Below, one piece after another: positions 35,218-46,355 of a DNA stretch of 64,000 nucleotides. Source of the stretch: Neisseria sp. Lineage in GTDB: Bacteria; Pseudomonadota; Gammaproteobacteria; Burkholderiales; Neisseriaceae. The notes below the pieces were generated by a model, which was not told where the DNA came from, searched no databases, and saw only the letters and a program-made list of their open reading frames with translations. A program made the translations under genes and the position numbers. Numbering within the stretch: position 1 is the first letter of the stretch; each line of letters begins with the position of its first letter. Where the stretch lies: positions 1-64,000 of the forward strand of contig NZ_JAUMZU010000002.1 of the NCBI RefSeq assembly GCF_030527965.1, in the 5' to 3' direction.

Positions 35218-35835
35218 TTAACCGAAATGCTGCGTTAATGCGGCTTCAATGGCGTTTTTTACTAAATCGGGCGTGCGGTTGCTGTCGATGAGCGCGTAGC
35301 GCTTCGGTGCTTCGGCGGCGCGTTGCAGATAGGCGGCGCGCACGCGGGTGAAGAAGGCGGCTTCTTCTTGCTCGAAGCGGTCTTTTTCGCGCGTTTGGGC
35401 GATGCGTTGCATGGATACTTCCAGCGGCACGTCCAGTAGAATGGTTAAATTGGGTTGCAGGTTGCCTTGCACCCAGTTTTCCAGTGTTTCGATGTCTGCC
35501 AAGGGCACGCCGCGGCCGCCGCCTTGGTAGGCGAAGGTGGCATCGGTAAAACGGTCGGAAACGACATGAATGCCTTGATTGAGGGCGGGCAGAATCACTT
35601 CTTCGATATGTTGGCAGCGCGCGGCAAACATCATTAGTGTTTCGGTGCGCAGGCTGGCGCGGGTTGCGGGGTTTAACAAGATTTCGCGTAATGCTTCGCC
35701 CACCGGCGTGCCGCCGGGTTCGCGGGTGAAGAGTACGGGTAGGTTGCGGGCTTCAAACCAGCTTTTGATAACGGCCAGATTGGTGGATTTTCCGGCACCG
35801 TCTATGCCGTCGAGCGTGATGAATTGGGCTTGCAT
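35218..35835 (-). CDS. tmk: thymidylate kinase
   Basis: A 205-residue dTMP kinase. The P loop is LDGIDGAGKST (residues 8-18), followed by the FTREPGGTPVGEALRE stretch and the DRFTDATFAYQGGGRGV region. It phosphorylates dTMP to dTDP for DNA synthesis. It is the first gene of the tmk-holB-pilZ-DUF3079-tatD set on the minus strand. In other Neisseria, as remembered, tmk directly follows mltG; here gntP, gntK and an arginase-family gene lie between. Confidence 0.95.
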   Translation of the reverse strand: MQAQFITLDGIDGAGKSTNLAVIKSWFEARNLPVLFTREPGGTPVGEALREILLNPATRASLRTETLMMFAARCQHIEEVILPALNQGIHVVSDRFTDATFAYQGGGRGVPLADIETLENWVQGNLQPNLTILLDVPLEVSMQRIAQTREKDRFEQEEAAFFTRVRAAYLQRAAEAPKRYALIDSNRTPDLVKNAIEAALTQHFG

Positions 35836-35886
35836 GTGTTGGTAGTGGGTTAATGGGACGTGAGTACAATAATACTATAAATTGAT

Positions 35887-35920
35887 AAATGCCTGTCTGA
35901 AAGGTTTCAGACAGGCATTT
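35887..35920. terminator. inverted DUS pair, 16-bp stem
   Basis: Two perfect uptake sequences face each other with only two unpaired bases between 16-bp arms. Located between gntK and tmk, both minus-strand, so it probably ends the gluconate operon and separates it from the tmk operon. Confidence 0.8.
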
Positions 35921-35950
35921 GAGCTTAACTCGGCCAACAGAGGAAAAGCG

Positions 35951-36463
35951 TTATAAGATGGTGTCCAGCCAAGCTTTGATTTCTTGCCATACGGCTTCTT
36001 CGTTGCCGGCGCTGCCAATCACAACGCCTGCTTCTTCGGCGGTCAACGGCTCGAGAATGGCCAGTTGCGAATCCACCATGTTGGCCTTCATATAATGCCC
36101 TTGGCGCGCTGCCATGCGCTGGCGGTTGATTTCGACCGGCGGTGCAAGGTGGATGAAATAAACCTGGCCGTTTGCGCCGCGCAAAATATCGCGGTAGCTC
36201 TTTTTCAGGGCGGAGCAGGTAACGATGCTGTATGCCTCGCCTTTATCGGCTTGCTCGCTCATCCAGTCGCGCAGGTTTTCCAGCCAAGGCTGGCGGTCTT
36301 CGTCGGTCAGCGGTATGCCGGCGCCCATTTTGTCGCGGTTTTTTTGCGTATGAAAATCGTCTCCTTCGGCATAGGCGCAATCAAGATATTTTTGCAGGGA
36401 GAGCGCCGCGGTGGTTTTGCCGCAGCCGCAAATGCCCATAATAACGAAATGACGTGTATTCAT
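35951..36463 (-). CDS. gntK: gluconokinase
   Basis: A 170-residue thermoresistant-type gluconate kinase with P loop MGICGCGKTTAALSL (about 9-23), EGDDFHTQKN, and VTCSALKKSYRDILRG with FIHLAPP. It converts gluconate to 6-phosphogluconate, feeding the Entner-Doudoroff and pentose phosphate routes. The gene lies 65 bp downstream of the gluconate permease in the same direction, with a DUS hairpin after it, so the two form a short operon. Confidence 0.92.
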   Translation of the reverse strand: MNTRHFVIMGICGCGKTTAALSLQKYLDCAYAEGDDFHTQKNRDKMGAGIPLTDEDRQPWLENLRDWMSEQADKGEAYSIVTCSALKKSYRDILRGANGQVYFIHLAPPVEINRQRMAARQGHYMKANMVDSQLAILEPLTAEEAGVVIGSAGNEEAVWQEIKAWLDTIL

Positions 36464-36528
36464 GAAATACCTCTTTTCTAGTTGAATCGGTGGTTCGACC
36501 GAATATCACTTCTGCAGTTTGCAATTGT

Positions 36529-37917
36529 TTATGCCAGCAAAACCACGGCAATCGCAGAGAGCGTAAAACCAAGTATGGCAATCAGGGTTTGATTGACCGT
36601 CCATGTTTTCAGAGTGGTGGCTGTATCGATGTTGAGCAAACGGCCGACCAGCCAGAAGCCTGAATCGTTGACATGGCTGACGCCTACGGAGCCGGCCGCA
36701 GTGGCAAGCACAACGCCGGCAAGCTGCCATTCATTATAGCCTGCGGCGGCTACGGCGGTAGACATTAACGATGCCGCGGTGGTCAGCGCAACAGTGGCCG
36801 AACCTTGGGCAATTCTGAGCACCAGCGCAACCAAAAAGCAGCCGAGCAACACCGGAATATTCATATGCTGCATAGAATCGGCCAGCGCTTTGCCGATGCC
36901 GGAAGCCCGCAACACGCCACCAAACATACCGCCCGCGCCGGTAATCAGGATAACCGAGCAAACCGGAGCCAATGCGCCATCCAGCGTTTTTTCCAAAGCC
37001 GAGCCTTCAATGCCCCGTTTGCGACCGAGGAAAAACATGGCGGCCAGCACTGAAGTCAACAAAGCAACAGGGGTGGAACCAATCATCCGCAAAATCCTCA
37101 CCCATTCGGCAGAGCCGTCTAACAGCTTGGCTGCGGTGGCCATATGCAATCCGGTATTCAGGAAAATGAGCAGCATGGGGATCAGCATCAGCCCGATAAC
37201 CACTTTCGCGCTGGCGGGTTGCTGCGGTTGGTCGTTGTCTTGCGCGCCGCCGGCGATAAGGTCGGGCACCGGTATCGGAAACATTTTGCCGGCGGTCAAT
37301 CCCCACCAATAGCCGCTGATCAGCCAAGTTACGAAAGCGATGGGCAAGCCTAAAATCAGGATGTGGCCGATATTGGCACCGTAAAATTCAGCGGCAGAAA
37401 TAGGGCCCGGATGCGGCGGTAAGAAAACGTGCATCACGGAAAATGCGCCGATGGCGGGCAAGGCATAGCCCAAGACATTGGCTTTCATGCGGCGGGCGGT
37501 GGCAAACACGATGGGCAGCATCACTACCAGGCCGGCATCGAAAAAGATAGGGAAGCCGAAAATCAAAGATGCGATGCCGAGCGCGAAAGGTGCGCGTTTT
37601 TCGCCGCACAGCCGAATCAGAGCGTCGGCCAACGATTGTGCGCCACCGGAGGTTTCTACCAAACGGCCGAGCATGGCGCCCAAGCCAACCAGCAAGGCAA
37701 CGCTGCCCAAGGTTCCGCCGAAATTTTTAACTAAAACGTCGTTAACCAAAACATCCGTCGGCAGCCCCGTGGCCAAGGCCGTGAATAAGCTAACGATAAT
37801 CAGCGTGAGCAGGGCGTGTACGCGGAATCGGATGATTAATAAAAGAATCAGAATGATCGCGGTAACGGCAATCCCCAGCAAAGGGCCTGCGGTCATTGTT
37901 TGAGTCCATTTATCCAT
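36529..37917 (-). CDS. gluconate permease, GntP family
   Basis: A 462-residue GntP/GntT-type gluconate:proton symporter with about twelve or more hydrophobic segments. Diagnostic stretches include VALLVGLGAMLGRLVETSGGA, LFLP-like HVFLPPHPGPISAAEFYGAN (about 168-187) and VSHVNDSGFWLVGR near the C-terminus, all family hallmarks. It is upstream of gntK on the same strand. The upstream gap (37918-38186) contains the DUS hairpin of the arginase-family gene and no recognisable operator. Confidence 0.92.
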   Translation of the reverse strand: MDKWTQTMTAGPLLGIAVTAIILILLLIIRFRVHALLTLIIVSLFTALATGLPTDVLVNDVLVKNFGGTLGSVALLVGLGAMLGRLVETSGGAQSLADALIRLCGEKRAPFALGIASLIFGFPIFFDAGLVVMLPIVFATARRMKANVLGYALPAIGAFSVMHVFLPPHPGPISAAEFYGANIGHILILGLPIAFVTWLISGYWWGLTAGKMFPIPVPDLIAGGAQDNDQPQQPASAKVVIGLMLIPMLLIFLNTGLHMATAAKLLDGSAEWVRILRMIGSTPVALLTSVLAAMFFLGRKRGIEGSALEKTLDGALAPVCSVILITGAGGMFGGVLRASGIGKALADSMQHMNIPVLLGCFLVALVLRIAQGSATVALTTAASLMSTAVAAAGYNEWQLAGVVLATAAGSVGVSHVNDSGFWLVGRLLNIDTATTLKTWTVNQTLIAILGFTLSAIAVVLLA

Positions 37918-38099
37918 GATAGAGACCTCGTTTAGATGAAGAATTCATGGCTAAATTATCGCACAGGCTTTACTAAAAATAATGCTTTTTATCAATGTTT
38001 CCGAACTATTTTATTTTTATGTTATCAATATGCATACATCGGCTTTGCATATCGGGAAAAAAGATGCGGATTAAGCATTTTGGCAATGCCAGAAAACAT

Positions 38100-38136
38100 C
38101 AATGCCTGTCTGAAAATGGTTTTCAGACAGGCATTG
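38100..38136. terminator. inverted DUS pair downstream of the arginase-family gene
   Basis: A 17-bp stem formed by two perfect facing uptake sequences with a short loop, 51 bp past the arginase-family stop on the minus strand. Confidence 0.8.
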
Positions 38137-38186
38137 GTGCAGAATCAAACCAAGCGGAATATTATTTTCGCTTGTTTGCAGAAGAA

Positions 38187-39062
38187 TTATTTAAGCAATG
38201 GCAAGCTATTCAGTAATTTTTTCAGTTTAATCACTTCTCTTGGCATCGGTTCGGCAATCGTGAGGCCTATTAAATCGCTTTGTTCGGCAATGTCGCAAAT
38301 AATCCTAATTGTATTTTCAATGTTGATGCCGTCGGGATCATAAGCTACCGCGATTTTGAGATCTGTGGGTTCTAATACGTCTAGATCCAGATGAATCATG
38401 ACTTTCTCTTTACCGGTTTGTTTTAACCATTCCAGAATCGCTTGGCTGGTATCGTTGACTTGTTCGGGGCTTAAAGATTTTACCCCGAGCGTTTTTTGGC
38501 GTTCTACCGCTCCGTCTGTGGTACGCAAGCCGACGATTAATGCGTTTTCAGGTTTTAAGGTTGCAGGAAGCATATTGATAATATCACTGTCGCCTTGTCC
38601 TAAAAGTTTTGCTAAAGACATAGCGTGATAGCCTGAATAGTCGGTATGGGGAATGGTTAGGTCTCGGTGTGCATCAAGCCAAACAACAGCCACGTTATCT
38701 TCATATTTTTGGGCAAGATAGGAAAAAGGAGGAACGCTTACCGAACATTCTCCTCCCAGAGTAACAATACGATCGGGTTGATATACGTCTAAAATAGACA
38801 AAGCCGCAGCCAATTGTTTTTTGATGATGTTGTAGGCAAAAATGCCGTTTTTTTCTGCAAGATCAGCGGGCTGGTCGGCTAATGATACGGGAACTGTTGC
38901 TACGGTTTGCTCCGTTTTAGGCGCAAGCCAAGCCAATAGTTGGCTGCCTAGATAATAGCCTTGATAAGCGTCTTGTTTATCTAATTCAGATACATAATCG
39001 GCAATATTGTCTGCTTGCCCGCCTTGCCATTGCGGAAAAATTAAGCGTAATGTGGAATGCAT
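38187..39062 (-). CDS. arginase/agmatinase/formiminoglutamase family ureohydrolase
   Basis: A 291-residue ureohydrolase-superfamily protein. The metal-binding motifs are present: GGECSV (about 102-107), VVWLDAHRDL (about 124-133) and IHLDLDVLEP (about 223-232). They match the DAHxD and xDxDxxDP patterns, so a binuclear manganese site is intact. The substrate (arginine, agmatine, formiminoglutamate or another guanidino compound) cannot be fixed from sequence. It lies alone between mltG and gntP, on the same strand, and its own hairpin follows. Mildly AT-richer than its neighbours. Confidence 0.85.
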   Translation of the reverse strand: MHSTLRLIFPQWQGGQADNIADYVSELDKQDAYQGYYLGSQLLAWLAPKTEQTVATVPVSLADQPADLAEKNGIFAYNIIKKQLAAALSILDVYQPDRIVTLGGECSVSVPPFSYLAQKYEDNVAVVWLDAHRDLTIPHTDYSGYHAMSLAKLLGQGDSDIINMLPATLKPENALIVGLRTTDGAVERQKTLGVKSLSPEQVNDTSQAILEWLKQTGKEKVMIHLDLDVLEPTDLKIAVAYDPDGINIENTIRIICDIAEQSDLIGLTIAEPMPREVIKLKKLLNSLPLLK

Positions 39063-39147
39063 TGTTAGTTCTCCTTACTTGTTTGTTTTAAAGCGAAAAT
39101 CTGATATTTAAAATTAATTTTTAAAGAATTAACATCAATTCTACGGC

Positions 39148-40170
39148 TTATTTTTTCAGAATATATTGTTTGACCGCGGCATTGTGCTCGTTCAAATCAT
39201 GGCTGAATTTGCTTTTGCCGGAGCCGTCCATTTTTGAGACGAAATACAGGTATTTTTCGTTGCCGGGATGGGCGGCGGCTTCGAGGGCGGCCTTGCCGGG
39301 CAGGGAAATCGGCGTGGGCGGAAGGCCGTTGCGGGTATAGGTGTTGTAAGGGGTGTCGCGCTGGAGGTCGGCTTTGCGGATGTTGCCTTTGTAGGCGTCG
39401 CCCATGCCGTAGATAACGGTGGGGTCGGTTTGCAGCCGCATGCCGATGTTCAGGCGGTTGATGAATACGGAGGCAATGTGTTTGCGGTCTTCGGGGTGGG
39501 CCGTTTCTTTTTCGATGATACTGGCCATGGTCAGCAACTCGTATGGCGTGTGGTAGGGCAGGCCGCTTTGGCGCTCTTCCCATGCGCTTTTCAGATGGGC
39601 TTGCTGGGTTTTGTAGGCGAGCTTGTATAAGGCCAGATCGCTGCTTTCGGAATCGACTTCGTAACTGTCGGGGGCAAACAGGCCTTCGGGATGCTCGCTC
39701 AGGGCAGCGGGGTCGATTTTTTGCAATAGCTCGGTGTTGCTGAGGCTTTGGGTGTTGTGGCTTAAATCGGGAGATTGGTTGATGATGTTGCGCATCTGGC
39801 TGAATTTCATGCCTTCGATGATGCGGATGGTAATGGTATCGGGGTGGCCGCCTTTGAGGCGTTTGAGAATCTGCCAGGTCGATATTTTTTGCGGTAGTTT
39901 GTAGTTGCCGATGTGCAGTTTGTTTTGTACGCCGAGAATGTAGGCGCCGGCCAGCATGACGTTGCGGCTGTAGATGGTGTTGTTTTCGGCCAGTTTGAGG
40001 CTGACGGAGGAAACGCCTTGCCCTTTTTCAACGCGCAGGCGGTAGGTTTTGCCGTTGTCTTTTTCGGCGAAAAGCAGATAGCTGAAAATGCCGCCGCCGA
40101 GGGCGGCTAAGATGAGGGCGCTGAGGCAGGCGGTTTTGTAGGGGGGTTTTCTAATTTTTTGTTTTGCCAT
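39148..40170 (-). CDS. mltG: endolytic murein transglycosylase MltG (YceG)
   Basis: A 340-residue inner-membrane protein: a transmembrane anchor at about 12-32, a LysM-like part and the YceG catalytic domain with the conserved glutamate in TMASIIEKET, followed by LNIGMRLQTDPTVIYG and NGLPPTPISLPG. MltG cuts nascent glycan strands and helps set their length. It is divergent from ampD, another murein enzyme, across a 150-bp gap containing a DUS. Confidence 0.93.
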   Translation of the reverse strand: MAKQKIRKPPYKTACLSALILAALGGGIFSYLLFAEKDNGKTYRLRVEKGQGVSSVSLKLAENNTIYSRNVMLAGAYILGVQNKLHIGNYKLPQKISTWQILKRLKGGHPDTITIRIIEGMKFSQMRNIINQSPDLSHNTQSLSNTELLQKIDPAALSEHPEGLFAPDSYEVDSESSDLALYKLAYKTQQAHLKSAWEERQSGLPYHTPYELLTMASIIEKETAHPEDRKHIASVFINRLNIGMRLQTDPTVIYGMGDAYKGNIRKADLQRDTPYNTYTRNGLPPTPISLPGKAALEAAAHPGNEKYLYFVSKMDGSGKSKFSHDLNEHNAAVKQYILKK

Positions 40171-40322
40171 AGATTTTGCATGTTTTTAGGTCGATTCGGG
40201 CGTAAGTATAACAGGATATGCACGGAGGGTCGTGTTACAATATGTGCGGTTTTCAGACAGGCATTATCGGTTTGAAAATCGGATTGGGCAAAGCGCGGTA
40301 TTGGATTCGGGAGGCGATGGTA

Positions 40323-40865
40323 ATGTGGAAAAACGGCTGGTTGGCGCAGGCGCGGCGGGTGGATTCGCCGAATTTTTGCGTGCGCGAAGCGGGTGAGCGG
40401 GTTTCTTTGGTAGTGTTGCACAATATTTCGCTGCCGCCTTTTGAATACGGCAACGGTGCGATAGAGGCTTTGTTTACCAATCGCATCGAGCCGGCGGCGC
40501 ACCCGTTTTTCAGCATTCTGACCGATTTGCGCGTATCCAGCCATTTTCTGATTACGCGCGAAGGCGAAGTTGTGCAGTTCGTATCGTGCGACGATATGGC
40601 TTACCATGCGGGCGTGTCGTCTTTTCGCGGGCGGGAAAAATGCAATGCGTTTTCGGTGGGAATCGAATTGGAAGGCTGCGATTTTGAACCTTTTACCGAA
40701 ATTCAGTATCAGAGTTTAACGCGTTTGCTGCACGCACTGCGCGATGCGTATCCGATTGAAGCCGTAACCGGCCATCAGGATATTGCCCCCGGCCGCAAAA
40801 GTGATCCCGGCCATTTTTTCGATTGGACGCGCTTGTCGCAGGCGGGTTTTCCCGTGGTGCATTAA
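40323..40865 (+). CDS. ampD: 1,6-anhydro-N-acetylmuramyl-L-alanine amidase AmpD
   Basis: A 180-residue cytoplasmic zinc amidase for murein recycling; it removes peptides from 1,6-anhydroMurNAc. The ATG at 40323 is chosen because GGGAGG lies eight bases upstream and the product then begins like known AmpD (MWKNGWLAQARRVDSPNF). Zinc ligands: His in VVLHNISLPP, and His and Asp in GHQDIAPGRKSDPG. EggCD-like ELEGCDFEP and CNAFSVGIELEG are also family marks. An open frame extends upstream to 40218 but runs through a DUS. It starts the plus-strand ampD-zipA-ligA block. Confidence 0.93.
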   Translation: MWKNGWLAQARRVDSPNFCVREAGERVSLVVLHNISLPPFEYGNGAIEALFTNRIEPAAHPFFSILTDLRVSSHFLITREGEVVQFVSCDDMAYHAGVSSFRGREKCNAFSVGIELEGCDFEPFTEIQYQSLTRLLHALRDAYPIEAVTGHQDIAPGRKSDPGHFFDWTRLSQAGFPVVH

Positions 40866-41038
40866 GCGGTTTTCAGACAGGCATGGATGATGCGGCGGCT
40901 GATTTTGGGTATAATTGCCGCCAAGTTCCGACTTGAATTCAAGCTCGAGAATATTTCCGGCCAAACCAGCTATGGCGAATAAACCCGATTGCATTGCTGC
41001 ATCGTTTTATATTCGGTTTATCCGCTCTATTTCCAACC

Positions 41039-42370
41039 ATGAGTAATGTTATGCTGATTTTTTTAGTTTTAAGCGCTATTGTGATTTTGGGCGTGATTGC
41101 CTTCAATATGTATCAGGAAAATAAATACCGCCAGCAAGTGCGCGCCCAATTCGGCCATTCCGATAAAGACGCCTTATTGGAAAAACAAACCCGTTCCGTG
41201 CGCGACGGTCGTTTGCCGGGTCATCAGGCAAAAAGCGCGCCGGCCAAGAAGCTGCGCGAAAAAGACATTTCCGAATTGCCTAACGAAGATATGTTTGATC
41301 AGATGGCTGCCGAAGCGGCCAAGGCCGAGCGCAAAGCGCATGCCGCGCGTTCGCGCAAGCTGATGGAAGCGCACGGCGACGAAGAAATCGAGATGGAAGA
41401 AGACGAATTCGGCGCTGCGTTCTCTTTGGATTTGGATAAAGAGCTGGAAAAAGAAAGCAAGGCAGGAAGCGGCTTTAAATTTCAAAAGGTCGCCGCACCC
41501 GCGCCGTCGCAAACCAAAGTGAAGAATAAAAAAGAGCTGCTGTTGGATTTAGACGATATGGTGCGCCAGCAGTTGCCTTGGTTTAACCACAATTTCGATT
41601 ACATGGCTTATCTTTCTTTGAAAGAGCCGCAGGAATTGCATGTGTTGCCGCGCTTTGCCGGGCGCCATCGCTTTCAAGTGGCCGGCTGCACCATGGACGA
41701 CAGATGGCAGATTGCCGAGCCGATTCCCAGCGTGTATTACCAAGGGTTTGTGGTTGGTTTGCAATCAATCAGCCGCAACGGCTTGGCGACCACGCAGGAA
41801 CTTGAGCGTTTCGGCGAGCAAGTCAACCATTTTGCCGAACAGCTTGATGCCGGCTTGTTGCTGATGGATGTTAATGCCTTCCTGAAAAACGCCCGCCCGC
41901 TGGATGAATTGTGCGAACGCGTCGACCAAACCATCGCGATGCACTTGGTGTCGCGCGGCAGCGTAAGCGGCACCGAATTGCGGGCTGCCGTAGAGAAAGA
42001 AGGTTTTAGCTTGGGTCATGACGGTATGTTCCATTTGCCCGATGGCAAAGGAGAGCCTTTGTTCAGCATTGTTACGCTCGACAGCAACCCCTTTACCGCC
42101 AGCCTGTTGGCCAGTCAGGCTTACCGCGGCTTCAGCATGTTGTTTGACATCACCCGCGTGCCGGCGGGAGAGAAACACTTCAATCGCTTCATGGACATTG
42201 CCGTTAACCTTTCGGGCAGCTTAGGCTTGGATTTGGTTGACGATAATATGAACGAATTGTCGCCCGAATGGTTGAAAAACGTGCGCAGCTTCGTGTTGGC
42301 GCGGCAGGAAGAAATGAAAAAAGTGGGCATCGAGCCGGGCGGCGATTTAGCGGCGCGTTTGTTTGCCTGA
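41039..42370 (+). CDS. zipA: ZipA-like cell division protein
   Basis: A 443-residue protein with an N-terminal transmembrane helix (MLIFLVLSAIVILGVIAF), a long charged Ala/Glu/Lys-rich region (about 25-170) and a C-terminal ZipA FtsZ-binding-like domain (about 175-440). ZipA anchors FtsZ to the inner membrane at the septum. The start ATG at 41039 has no strong ribosome site; 41051 is an alternative and a TTG at 40994 is less likely. It precedes ligA by 87 bp, the same adjacency as in other Neisseria and in E. coli. Orthology is likely but based on layout and position. Confidence 0.8.
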   Translation: MSNVMLIFLVLSAIVILGVIAFNMYQENKYRQQVRAQFGHSDKDALLEKQTRSVRDGRLPGHQAKSAPAKKLREKDISELPNEDMFDQMAAEAAKAERKAHAARSRKLMEAHGDEEIEMEEDEFGAAFSLDLDKELEKESKAGSGFKFQKVAAPAPSQTKVKNKKELLLDLDDMVRQQLPWFNHNFDYMAYLSLKEPQELHVLPRFAGRHRFQVAGCTMDDRWQIAEPIPSVYYQGFVVGLQSISRNGLATTQELERFGEQVNHFAEQLDAGLLLMDVNAFLKNARPLDELCERVDQTIAMHLVSRGSVSGTELRAAVEKEGFSLGHDGMFHLPDGKGEPLFSIVTLDSNPFTASLLASQAYRGFSMLFDITRVPAGEKHFNRFMDIAVNLSGSLGLDLVDDNMNELSPEWLKNVRSFVLARQEEMKKVGIEPGGDLAARLFA

Positions 42371-42451
42371 GGTTTCCGTTATAATGCACGGGCGCTTGGA
42401 TTCAAGCGTCCGTTTTCTTTTTCAGACAGGCATCCTGACACAGGATGGTAA

Positions 42452-45226
<2,775 letters not shown>

Positions 45227-45298
45227 TGCCTGTTTGAAAACAGAGGTTTTGCCTTTGCAGATAAGCATGTGTGATAAATCCTAAACTAAGGAAAGAAA

Positions 45299-46180
45299 AT
45301 GAGCGTTGCCAAACCGATTAGAAAAGCCGTGTTTCCGGTAGCCGGAATGGGTACGCGGTTTTTACCCGCCACCAAAGCCAGCCCGAAAGAGATGTTGCCG
45401 ATTGTGGATAAACCGCTGATTCAGTATGCGGTGGAAGAAGCGGTGGCGGCAGGCTGCACCGAAATCATTTTTGTTACCGGCCGCAATAAGCGCAGCATCG
45501 AAGACCACTTCGATAAAGCCTACGAGCTCGAATCGGAGCTGGCGTTGCGCAATAAAGACAGCCTGCTGGCGCATTTGCAAGACATCGTGCCGAAAAACGT
45601 GAGCTTTCTGTATACTCGCCAGCCCGAGGCGCTCGGCTTGGGGCATGCTGTTTTGTGCGCCCGCCCCGCGGTAGAGCAGGAGCCGTTTGCCGTATTGCTG
45701 GCCGACGATTTAATCGACGCTCCGCAGGGAGCGCTCAGCCAGATGGTGGCGGTCTACAATGAAACCGGCAACAGCGTGCTGGGCGTGGAAACCGTAGACC
45801 CTTCACAAACCGGCGCCTACGGTATCGTGGAAATCGAGCCGCATCAAAACCGCAGCCGTGTTAAAAGCATTGTGGAGAAGCCCAAGCCACAGGAGGCGCC
45901 GTCCAATCTGGCAGTGGTTGGCCGCTATATTTTAACGCCGCGCATTTTCGATTTGCTGGTCAACCTGCCGCGCGGCGCGGGCAACGAAATTCAGCTTACA
46001 GATGCCATTGCCCAGCTGCTGAAGCAGGAAACCGTATTGGCATATGCCTTCGAAGGTACCCGTTACGATTGCGGCAGCAAGCTAGGCTATCTGGAAGCCA
46101 CGCTCGCTTATGGTCTGAAACATGCTGAAACCGGCACCGCATTTGCCGAATTGCTGCGGCGCTATGCACAGCAGCTTTAA
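45299..46180 (+). CDS. galU: UTP--glucose-1-phosphate uridylyltransferase, housekeeping copy
   Basis: The 293-residue GalU with the same signature as the capsule copy ([20 protein letters not shown], then [13 protein letters not shown] and [14 protein letters not shown]). Its base composition matches the housekeeping surroundings, unlike the AT-rich copy at 54-917. The ATG is preceded by an AAGGAAAG site. It lies between ligA and polA with a DUS hairpin after it. It likely supplies UDP-glucose for lipooligosaccharide and general metabolism. Confidence 0.95.
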   Translation: MSVAKPIRKAVFPVAGMGTRFLPATKASPKEMLPIVDKPLIQYAVEEAVAAGCTEIIFVTGRNKRSIEDHFDKAYELESELALRNKDSLLAHLQDIVPKNVSFLYTRQPEALGLGHAVLCARPAVEQEPFAVLLADDLIDAPQGALSQMVAVYNETGNSVLGVETVDPSQTGAYGIVEIEPHQNRSRVKSIVEKPKPQEAPSNLAVVGRYILTPRIFDLLVNLPRGAGNEIQLTDAIAQLLKQETVLAYAFEGTRYDCGSKLGYLEATLAYGLKHAETGTAFAELLRRYAQQL

Positions 46181-46230
46181 ATGAACACGGCTGCTTCCAT
46201 GATTAACGCATAATCGGCAATAATTGCCCC

Positions 46231-46264
46231 AAAGCCTGTCTGAAACGGTTTTCAGACAGGCTTT
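46231..46264 (+). terminator. DUS-variant hairpin terminator after galU
   Basis: Facing AGCCTGTCTGAAA words form a 15-bp stem followed by a T run, 50 bp past the galU stop. Confidence 0.8.
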
Positions 46265-46355
46265 TTATATGACGAAGCCGATTTCGATTTGCCGCCGCAT
46301 CGTTCCCTTCCTATAATTCCGCCATCTTTCATTTATTTTTCAGACAGGCATTGTT

